A stretch of 9,266 nucleotides of DNA. Source: an uncultured Caulobacterales bacterium. Its GTDB lineage: Bacteria; Pseudomonadota; Alphaproteobacteria; Caulobacterales; Caulobacteraceae. The translations under genes and the position numbers were made by a program. A model generated the notes under the pieces. That model was not told where the DNA came from and searched no databases. It saw only the letters and a list, made by a program, of their open reading frames with translations. Below are positions 1 to 5,780 of the stretch, in pieces. The first letter of the stretch is position 1. Every line of letters starts with the position of its first letter. Location: positions 1-9,266 of the forward strand of contig CAIUZX010000072.1 in NCBI GenBank assembly GCA_903903715.1, given 5' to 3'.

Positions 1-41
1 AACAGGATGTCGACGGCGCGGAATTCGATCGCGGTGGTCAT
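1..41 (-). CDS. Start of ABC transporter ATP-binding protein (ProV/ChoV-like), partial
   Basis: Only the first 13 codons (MTTAIEFRAVDIL) are inside the window; the gene continues past the left edge. The ATG at 39-41 overlaps the TGA stop of the upstream permease gene (38-40) in an ATGA arrangement. A GGAG ribosome site (48-51 on the plus axis) lies 6 nt upstream, inside the end of the permease gene. The IEF-x-x-VDI pattern resembles the first beta strand of ABC ATPases of the glycine betaine/choline (ProV/ChoV) group. The position immediately after a binding-protein/permease gene is where the energising ATPase is expected. No Walker A, Walker B or signature motif is visible, so the assignment rests on context and this short N-terminus. 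Confidence 0.7.
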   Translation of the reverse strand, partial: MTTAIEFRAVDIL

Positions 42-1855
42 GCGTCACTCCGCCTCGGCCGGGTCATCCGGTCGAGCATGATGGCGAGGAGTACAATGGC
101 GAAGCCCGCTTCGAAACCCATCGCCACCTGCACCGAATTGAGCGCCCGCACGACGGGGACGCCAAGGCCTCCGGCGCCGACGAGGGCGGCGATCACGACC
201 ATAGACAGGCTGAGCATGATGCACTGGGTCACGCCTGCGACGATAGAGGGTAGGGCGCTGGGCAGCTCGACTTTGAACAATAGCTGCGCCTTGGTCGCGC
301 CGAACGCCTCCCCCGCCTCGATCAGGGGCTTGGGCACGGAACTGATGCCGAGGTGAGTGAGCCTGACCGGCGCTGGTAGGGCGAAGATCACCGTCGAGAT
401 CAGGCCGGGCACGACGCCAAGGCCGAACAGGACCAGGGTCGGGATCAGATAGACGAAGGTCGGCAGGGTCTGCATCAGGTCCAGCACCGGATGCATCGCA
501 TTATATAATGAGGGCCGATGCGCCGCGGCGACGCCCAGCGGCACGCCTATCGCTGTGGCGATGAAGGTCGCGAACAGGACAAGAGACAGGGTCTCCAGCA
601 TCGGATCCCAGTAGCCCTGGTTCATGATCAAGAGGAGGCCGGCGGCGACGAACAATGTCAGCCGGATCGAGCGCTGCAGCCCGAAGGCGCCCGCGGCGAT
701 CAGCGCGACCAGTAACAAGGGCGGGATGGCGCGCAACAGGCCGGTCAGGCCGTCGACCGCTACGCGCACCGTCACCGACACCGCGTCGAACACGCCTGCG
801 CCCCTGGACTTCACCGTGTCGACCAGCGTCGCCATGGCAGGCCCCACAGGGATCTTGGACCCCGTAACCACTCCTTCGAGGCCCGCAGACCTGACCGTCT
901 GGCGTCCCTGCACGGCGGGGAGACCGGGGGCGCCGTCAAAGGTCGTCACGCCCATAAGCCAGGCTTCCGCCGCCTTTGGATTGGCGGCCAGCCATTCCGC
1001 GGCGGCGGCTCTCGGCTCCTTATGCTGGTTCAGGATCGCGTCCATCAGCGCGTCCTCCCCCTGCAGGGTGAAGCTGAGGTTGGACAACAGCCGCCCGATG
1101 TTCGGACACTGGCGGCTGTAGCCCGCGCGGGTGTTGGTATAGATCTTCGCGCCGCCGAAATTGGGGCCAAAGCTTGAGTCCCCGCCGCTGAGATAGCGAA
1201 TGGAGAAGCGCGTGTTCATGGGGTGCGGCTCCCACCCCAGAAACACGATGGGCTTGTGATCGCGGATCGCTCGCTCCACTTCGGCCAGCATGCCCTGCTC
1301 GGAAGACTCCACCAGCTTGAAGTCGCCGAGGCCATGGGTGTTGGACTTGATCAGGTTCAGGACCTGACGGTTGCCGTCATTGCCCGGCTCGATGCCGTAG
1401 ATCGTGCGGTTGAGGGGGCCAGCGAAGCGCTTGACGTCGTTGAAATCGTGCAGACCCGCCTGATAGGTGTAGTCCGGCACCGCCAGCGTATATTTCGCGC
1501 CGTCGAGGTTCATCCGCACCACCTCGACCGACTTGTCGGCCAGGAAGGGCGCACGGTCCTCCTTCATCGCGGGCATCCAGTTGCCCAGAAAGACGTCGAC
1601 GTCCTTGTTCTTCATGGCGGCGAAGGTCACCGGGACGGACAGCACGGTCACCTTGGGCTGATAGCCCAGGCGCTCCAACATCAGACTGGTGACTGCGGTG
1701 GTGGCGGCGACGTCGGTCCAGCCGATGTCCGACAGGCGCACCGTGCGGCACGTGGTGGGCTCCGCCGCCCGGGCCGACGCGCTCGTGCTCACCATGAGGG
1801 CGCACAGCGCCAACGTCCAAAGCCGCCCAAGAAGCCTGCGGGCGCGGCCAGTCAT
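38..1855 (-). CDS. Fused choline/betaine ABC transporter substrate-binding protein and permease
   Basis: A 605-residue protein carrying two components of a quaternary-amine importer. Residues 1 to about 31 look like a Sec signal peptide with a cleavage-like ASARAA end. Residues about 37-305 match the OpuAC/ChoX binding-protein fold: GWTD (W46, D48), GNW (W93), KYTLAVP (Y122) and FLGWEPHPMN (W208) place an aromatic cage where ChoX binds choline. C36 and C250 could form a disulfide. After a linker of about 65 residues, residues 375-600 form a ProW-like permease with roughly six or seven hydrophobic segments. The permease includes an EAA-type loop (EAGEAFGA, 513-520) that contacts the ATPase. 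The start is supported by GGAG at 1861-1864, 5 nt upstream. The gene overlaps the ATPase start by 2 nt, so it is an operon. Family assignment is strong; choline rather than glycine betaine is inferred from the cage. Confidence 0.92.
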   Translation of the reverse strand: MTGRARRLLGRLWTLALCALMVSTSASARAAEPTTCRTVRLSDIGWTDVAATTAVTSLMLERLGYQPKVTVLSVPVTFAAMKNKDVDVFLGNWMPAMKEDRAPFLADKSVEVVRMNLDGAKYTLAVPDYTYQAGLHDFNDVKRFAGPLNRTIYGIEPGNDGNRQVLNLIKSNTHGLGDFKLVESSEQGMLAEVERAIRDHKPIVFLGWEPHPMNTRFSIRYLSGGDSSFGPNFGGAKIYTNTRAGYSRQCPNIGRLLSNLSFTLQGEDALMDAILNQHKEPRAAAAEWLAANPKAAEAWLMGVTTFDGAPGLPAVQGRQTVRSAGLEGVVTGSKIPVGPAMATLVDTVKSRGAGVFDAVSVTVRVAVDGLTGLLRAIPPLLLVALIAAGAFGLQRSIRLTLFVAAGLLLIMNQGYWDPMLETLSLVLFATFIATAIGVPLGVAAAHRPSLYNAMHPVLDLMQTLPTFVYLIPTLVLFGLGVVPGLISTVIFALPAPVRLTHLGISSVPKPLIEAGEAFGATKAQLLFKVELPSALPSIVAGVTQCIMLSLSMVVIAALVGAGGLGVPVVRALNSVQVAMGFEAGFAIVLLAIMLDRMTRPRRSDA

Positions 1856-1968
1856 GGCGACTCCGTTAAACGTTCATTCAATCGGCTAGATTGGGCCAGC
1901 GATAATCGCTCTGCAAGGCCCATTCGCCCGGCAGGCGCAACCGCTGCCCACCTCTCAGGCCGGATCGA
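1856..1968. other. 113-bp gap between DUF1501 gene and ABC importer
   Basis: Both flanking genes read on the minus strand. I see no convincing intrinsic terminator after the DUF1501 stop: the best hairpin, GGCAG with CTGCC, has a 9-nt loop and no U-tract. I also see no clear -35/-10 pair for the importer. The gap holds a perfect 13-nt palindrome (1898-1910), one GANTC site (1859-1863) and the importer ribosome site (1861-1864). Read-through from the upstream operon or a separate regulated promoter are both possible. Confidence 0.5.
1898..1910. promoter_or_regulatory. Palindrome AGCGATAATCGCT, possible operator of the ABC importer
   Basis: AGCGAT and ATCGCT are perfect inverted 6-mers around one central base, 42 nt upstream of the importer ATG. 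This is a typical place for a repressor operator. The assignment is inferred from symmetry and position only; no regulator gene is in the window. Confidence 0.35.
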
Positions 1969-3522
1969 TCAAACGAAGCCGAGGTTGGCGGTCGAGAAGT
2001 TCTTCAGATTGGGGAAGATGGTCGCCAGGTCGGTGGAAGACGCCCCAAACCAGGCGCCCAGCGTCGCCGCATACTGATCCACCGACGTTGTCGGGATGAT
2101 CACGCTGCCCACCATGTCCGGATTGCTGAAGGTCTTGGTGTCGAGCCCGAGCGTCGGGAACTGGCCGTACATGTCGCCGCCCTTCACCGCGCCGCCCAGG
2201 ATAAAGTGGTGGCCGCCCCAGGCGTGGTCCGTGCCGTCGCCGTTCGAGGTCAGCGTGCGATTGAAGTCCGACGCTGTGAAGGCGGTCACGGTCCCACGCA
2301 TATCCACGCCGCCCAGATTCGACAGGGCGTTGTCGAGATAGAGAAAAGCGTTGGCGAGCTTGGACAGGTTGTCCGGCTGGGCGTTGTTCTGGGCGTCGTG
2401 TGTGTCGTGCCCGCCCATGCTGATGAAGAAGACCTGTCGCTTCACGCCCAGGCTGGGCGCGGCGGCGATCATGCGCAGCACTGTGTAGAGTTGCGCAGCG
2501 TAGGGGTTGGTGGTCGTCGCGCCGGTGGTCGGGTTGACATAGGTTGGCGGGGTTGGAACGGCCTGCACGGCGGCGATGGTCATGGCGCCGTTCAATGTCG
2601 AGGAGGCGCCGATTGAGCGCTGCACGATCGCGGCGTAGTCGTTGGCCAGATTGTTGACCGCCGTCGTGTCCGTGACGATGCCCTTCAGGGTGGTCGGCGC
2701 GCCGCTTGAGCCCAGCAGCGTGGTTCCGTTGAGGGCGTTCATGGTCAGGGCCGGGTTGGCGGCGGTGGTCACCTGATATTGCACCACCGATTTGCCTGCC
2801 AGAAATACGGCGTTGCCCGAAGTCGACGTCGCCGTAAAAATGGAATTCGCGCCGTTCTGTGAAAGCACGAGATCGCCGAACTGGCCACCCCAGCCCATGT
2901 TTACGCCCTCGATGCTGCCCGCCTGCCAAGTCGACTGTTGGTCATTGTGGGAAAACAGGTTCGATGGGATGGGCGCCGTCTTGCCGTTATACTGCGTCTT
3001 GGTCAGCGGGTTGAGCAGCGTACCGACATTCGCGAGCACGGCGAGGCGCCCGGCGGTGTAGAGCGGCATGGCCGGCGCCATGGCCGGATGCAGGGCGAAG
3101 GGCCGCGACGTGGCGTTGGTGCCGGCCGGGATCTTCTGCGCGGTCTTGAGCGCAATCGGCAGGACGCCGCCCCAGGCTTCCGGTTGCGCCATGTTCGCCA
3201 CGGTGCGGCCGGTGACCGGATTGACCGACCCGACCGGGGTCGCGGCTGTGCCGACAGGCATCAGAGAGATGGGGTCGGTTCCGACGTTGCGAATGGCGAA
3301 ATATCGGCCCCAGGTGTCGGCGTCCGTCGCAAGCACCGTGTTGGTGGAGTCATTGCCGCCGTACTGGAAAAAGCAGATCAGAGCCTTGTAGTCCGGCGCA
3401 GCGGCGGCGGCAGCGCCAGCGGCGGCGAGTTGCAGGGCGAACGGCGCCGCCGAAGGCGCGACCGTGGCGAGGGCGCCGGTCATGCGCAGAAGGGTGCGGC
3501 GGGTGTGAGTGGTCAGCGTCAT
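1969..3522 (-). CDS. DUF1501 family protein with Tat signal (alkaline phosphatase/sulfatase-like clan)
   Basis: A 517-residue exported protein of unknown activity. The N-terminus carries a twin-arginine motif (TRRTLLR, 7-13), a hydrophobic stretch and an alanine-rich end near residue 40, so Tat export to the periplasm is likely. Family blocks appear in order: FFQYGGNDSTN (51-61), VGTLLNPLTKTQY (166-178), FSHNDQQSTWQ (190-200), GWGGQFGDL (210-218), FFISMGGHDTHDAQ (365-378), FTASDFNRTLTSNGDG (415-430), DHAWGGHHF (432-440) and the terminal WFG/FPNL block (491-505). The Asp/His residues in GGND, GGHDTH and DHAWGGHH are candidate metal ligands by analogy with the alkaline phosphatase superfamily; this is inference. 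Start 3522 has AGGAA 8 nt upstream and places the Tat motif at the N-terminus. An in-frame start at 3711 would bury it and overlap DUF1800. The protein looks complete, and its gene lies 11 nt after the DUF1800 gene. Confidence 0.93.
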   Translation of the reverse strand: MTLTTHTRRTLLRMTGALATVAPSAAPFALQLAAAGAAAAAAPDYKALICFFQYGGNDSTNTVLATDADTWGRYFAIRNVGTDPISLMPVGTAATPVGSVNPVTGRTVANMAQPEAWGGVLPIALKTAQKIPAGTNATSRPFALHPAMAPAMPLYTAGRLAVLANVGTLLNPLTKTQYNGKTAPIPSNLFSHNDQQSTWQAGSIEGVNMGWGGQFGDLVLSQNGANSIFTATSTSGNAVFLAGKSVVQYQVTTAANPALTMNALNGTTLLGSSGAPTTLKGIVTDTTAVNNLANDYAAIVQRSIGASSTLNGAMTIAAVQAVPTPPTYVNPTTGATTTNPYAAQLYTVLRMIAAAPSLGVKRQVFFISMGGHDTHDAQNNAQPDNLSKLANAFLYLDNALSNLGGVDMRGTVTAFTASDFNRTLTSNGDGTDHAWGGHHFILGGAVKGGDMYGQFPTLGLDTKTFSNPDMVGSVIIPTTSVDQYAATLGAWFGASSTDLATIFPNLKNFSTANLGFV

Positions 3523-3530
3523 GGGTCGGG

Positions 3531-3535
3531 TTCCT
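3531..3535 (-). promoter_or_regulatory. Ribosome site of DUF1501 gene overlapping the DUF1800 stop codon
   Basis: On the minus strand the DUF1800 stop TAG (3534-3536) runs directly into AGGAA, with 8 nt to the DUF1501 ATG at 3520-3522. The ribosome ending DUF1800 therefore covers the next ribosome site, which suggests translational coupling. It also decides the DUF1501 start in favour of 3522. Confidence 0.75.
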
Positions 3536-5243
3536 ATCGCTGCGCCAGGTAATCGCCGGAGGCCATCGTCATCAGCACAGCGAGTTGCACGCGCTGGGTC
3601 TGGGCGGCTGTGATCTGCGCTTGGGTGGCCGTGGCGCCGGAGGGGATGGTGATCGCGCTGATCGCCGTAACGATCTTGGCCTGAAGTCCGGTTGACATCT
3701 GGCCGTAGCACAGGAGGAGGTTCAGCCGGTCCACCAGGGCCTGCGGCGTCGCCGCCAGAGCGAGCTCGTTGTCGTAGGTCGACTTGATGTCCGAGCTCGA
3801 GCCGATGCCGGACTGAATGGCGGTCTGGATCGTGTTCAGGTAGCCCGAAACGGAGACCTCATCGACGACCTGGAATTCTGGCGCGAGGAGACCGGCGGCG
3901 CCCATCTTCGAATTGCTGGGCACGTAGCCAGGGCGCCAGAAGTTGAAGACAGTCGGGGCGTTCAACGCGCTCTGACTGAGCTGCGAGGAATTGCTGAGGG
4001 TTCCGAGCAGCCAGTTGCCTGAGGTCGACTTGGCGCCGAACACTCGCATCCAGTTGGCCAGGCGCACCATCGGTTCGCGCAGCTTGCCGTAGGTCGCTGA
4101 TGACGCCGCCGTGGCGCCGTCCCGCGCTTCGGTGTCCGTCAGCACGGCCTTGACCACCGCCGCCATATCGCCGCGCACACCCGATCCATTGTTGTTGAAG
4201 ACCGCAGCGACGCGGCTGACATAGGCGGGGGAGGGGTTGGAGGTGATGAGGCTCTGGATCAGGCGCTTGCCGACGAAGGGGCCCACATTAGGGTGGTTGA
4301 AGATCGTATCCAGCGCCGTCTTGACGTCCGCATTGGTGGCGGCGGTCGTGCTGGCGGGGATCGTCACGCCCAGGAAGTCCTTCTGCGACGTCGAATGGAA
4401 GCCGTCATAGGCGATCATCGGTTTGACTTCGGCGTTCGCGTCCTTGGTCCCATAGCCGTAGAAGGTCGAGGTGGTCGGCGTCGGCGAATAGAAGCCGAGG
4501 CCGGTGAACACCTTCGCCAGGCCCGCAATATCGTCGTGAGAATAGGTCGGAATGGGCTTGCCATTCGCGTCGAGCTTTTGCGTGCCGTCCTGGTTGAGCT
4601 GCCAGAGGCCGATGGTCATGAGCTGCATGACTTCCCGGGCGTAGTTCTCGTCCGGTGTCTGGCCCGTGGTCGCGTTTTCCTTGAGATTGTGGATATAGGT
4701 GAGATAGCGACCCATCTGCGGGTGATAAGTCACGTCGTTCAGCAGGGTGCGGAAATTGACGAAGGCGTCATTGCCCAGCATGTCCCAGTACGAGCCGACC
4801 CCTCGGGCGTCGACGTCGGAGAACTGGAACGAGACGACGAAGATCTCGGACAGGGCGAGCTTCACCCGCTCCCGGAGCTGGTCCTGGCCGGTCGCGGCTC
4901 CCTGCCACACCGCCTCTTCGAATTCCAGGCTTCCGAGGGTCGCCTTTGGGTTGGCGGCGATGAGGATGGGCAAGCGGTTGTCCATCCAGGTCTGGGCGGA
5001 GGCCTGCTGTACGGTCATCTGCTGGTCGATCCACGCAGAATATCCCAACGTCTTCACCGTGCCGATGTCAGTGTCCGTCGGGCCGTAGGTGGCCTGCGTT
5101 AGGAAGCGCGACACTTCGTTGGAGGTCAGGGTGACTGTCGGCGGCGGTGATGATCCGCCACCGCTGCTTCCGCCGCCTCCGCCACACGCCGATAGGCACA
5201 TTGACGCGAGTACGGTCAGTATTATTCGCCGGCCGTTAGTCAT
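3534..5243 (-). CDS. DUF1800 family lipoprotein
   Basis: A 569-residue predicted lipoprotein of the uncharacterised DUF1800 family, commonly found beside DUF1501. A short signal sequence ends in a lipobox (LSAC, C20), with Gly rather than Asp at +2, so outer-membrane sorting is plausible. A Gly/Ser/Pro-rich tether of about 15 residues follows. Family blocks: FLTQATYG (47-54), QDQLRERVKLALSEIFV (120-136), DENYAREVMQLMTIGL (198-213), HPNVGPFVGKRLI (317-329), KLREPMVRL (387-395), APTVFNFWRPGYVP (429-442) and the terminal SGDYLAQR. The full family length appears present. I chose ATG 5243 because GGGGAA (5248-5253) lies just upstream and gives a standard lipoprotein N-terminus; ATG 5261 would add six residues without a clear ribosome site. 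It is the first gene of a two-gene operon with DUF1501. No catalytic role is known to me. Confidence 0.92.
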   Translation of the reverse strand: MTNGRRIILTVLASMCLSACGGGGGSSGGGSSPPPTVTLTSNEVSRFLTQATYGPTDTDIGTVKTLGYSAWIDQQMTVQQASAQTWMDNRLPILIAANPKATLGSLEFEEAVWQGAATGQDQLRERVKLALSEIFVVSFQFSDVDARGVGSYWDMLGNDAFVNFRTLLNDVTYHPQMGRYLTYIHNLKENATTGQTPDENYAREVMQLMTIGLWQLNQDGTQKLDANGKPIPTYSHDDIAGLAKVFTGLGFYSPTPTTSTFYGYGTKDANAEVKPMIAYDGFHSTSQKDFLGVTIPASTTAATNADVKTALDTIFNHPNVGPFVGKRLIQSLITSNPSPAYVSRVAAVFNNNGSGVRGDMAAVVKAVLTDTEARDGATAASSATYGKLREPMVRLANWMRVFGAKSTSGNWLLGTLSNSSQLSQSALNAPTVFNFWRPGYVPSNSKMGAAGLLAPEFQVVDEVSVSGYLNTIQTAIQSGIGSSSDIKSTYDNELALAATPQALVDRLNLLLCYGQMSTGLQAKIVTAISAITIPSGATATQAQITAAQTQRVQLAVLMTMASGDYLAQR

Positions 5244-5494
5244 AAACTTCCCCGTCGACATCAGCTACCGTCGTCCAGCCTAGCTCACAAGATTAACGAG
5301 AGTCTAGTGCGCCCGAACCAAGGTCTAATTTGTAAAAGCGTCATCAATGTTTGAATGAAGCCTGATGTGTAACGCCTGCGCGAACTCAATTCCGTCGAAC
5401 GCTACGCAATATTGGTTGAAGAAATTTTACAATTTTTGGCGCTAAGCCTGCGACGAATCATCGCGGGTTGCGCGTAGTCAAGCGAGGATGATTA

Positions 5495-5507
5495 ACCGCG
5501 TCGCGGT
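5495..5507. promoter_or_regulatory. Palindrome ACCGCGTCGCGGT, possible operator
   Basis: ACCGCG and CGCGGT are perfect inverted 6-mers around a single T, in the middle of the divergent region. It is GC-rich within an otherwise AT-leaning stretch. This symmetry suits a dimeric repressor (for example TetR or LacI type), but no regulator is encoded nearby and the role is inferred. Confidence 0.35.
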
Positions 5508-5557
5508 CACGTTCAGCGCGGCTTCTCGTCCACTTTTTGGGCGCCTTGCCGTCGTGA

Positions 5558-5631
5558 CGCAGTTTTTAGTGTTTAAAACTGTGCAATCACGAGGATTGCG
5601 CGGGGTATTTCGCATCGAAAATTGCTTCGAT
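5558..5631 (+). promoter_or_regulatory. Three consecutive hairpins upstream of the TonB receptor gene
   Basis: Three perfect inverted repeats follow each other. CAGTTTT/AAAACTG (5560-5566, 5575-5581) can be extended outward by a G-T pair and a C-G pair. GCAATC/GATTGC (5583-5588, 5594-5599) comes next, then ATCGAA/TTCGAT (5614-5619, 5626-5631). The loop of the third contains ATTGC (5621-5625), which can also pair with GCAAT of the second hairpin's left arm (5583-5587), giving an alternative fold. If transcribed, this would be a structured leader about 150-220 nt before the receptor start. I recognise no known riboswitch class. It could instead be operator DNA. Confidence 0.4.
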
Positions 5632-5780
5632 TGTCGAGTTGATCAAATTGTCATGAAGGGAATGTTCGTCGAGGTCTGGGGAAAGACTCCGACAGGGCTC
5701 CTGAATACATGTCCAACCGTTACGCATGCGCGTCTTCGGTGCTGATAAACTGTGCATTACTCAAGGCAGGGGATCCAAAA

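Larger units (their letters stand above)
5244..5780. other. Divergent control region between DUF1800 and TonB receptor genes
   Basis: A 537-bp stretch, visibly richer in A/T than the flanking genes, lies between two outward-reading genes, so it should hold promoters for both. I see no confident -35/-10 pair on either strand. It contains palindromes at 5407-5414 (CAATATTG), 5495-5507 and 5639-5646 (TTGATCAA), and a spaced inverted repeat AATCATC/GATGATT (5456-5462, 5487-5493). A cluster of three hairpins lies at 5558-5631, and GANTC sites lie at 5300, 5455 and 5685. An 85-codon open frame at 5488-5745 has low-GC codon choice and no usable ribosome site, so I do not call it a gene. Confidence 0.6.

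Noticed and set aside
1866..1880. Possible CtrA site TTAA-N7-TTCA near the importer start
   Set aside because: The second half has a mismatch and the site sits at the ribosome-binding region; such partial matches are expected by chance.
1922..1960. Terminator after the DUF1501 gene
   Set aside because: The best stem is 5 bp with a 9-nt loop and no following T-run on the minus strand.
3523..3711. N-terminal extension of the DUF1501 protein to an ATG at 3711
   Set aside because: It lies inside the DUF1800 coding region, encodes an Arg/Pro/His-rich shadow, and would bury the Tat signal. The ATG at 3522 has a good ribosome site.
5648..5669. Possible Pho box (TTGTCAT) upstream of the receptor
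   Set aside because: Only one half matches; the second half at the expected 11-bp spacing (GGAATGT) does not.
5488..5745. 85-codon open frame in the divergent region
   Set aside because: GAGG abuts the ATG with no spacing, codons are AT-ending and unlike neighbouring genes, the product has no recognisable feature, and the frame runs through the hairpin cluster.
5709..5780. Earlier start for the TonB receptor at 5709
   Set aside because: It would add 24 residues before a clear signal peptide. AGGGGA sits correctly for 5781.
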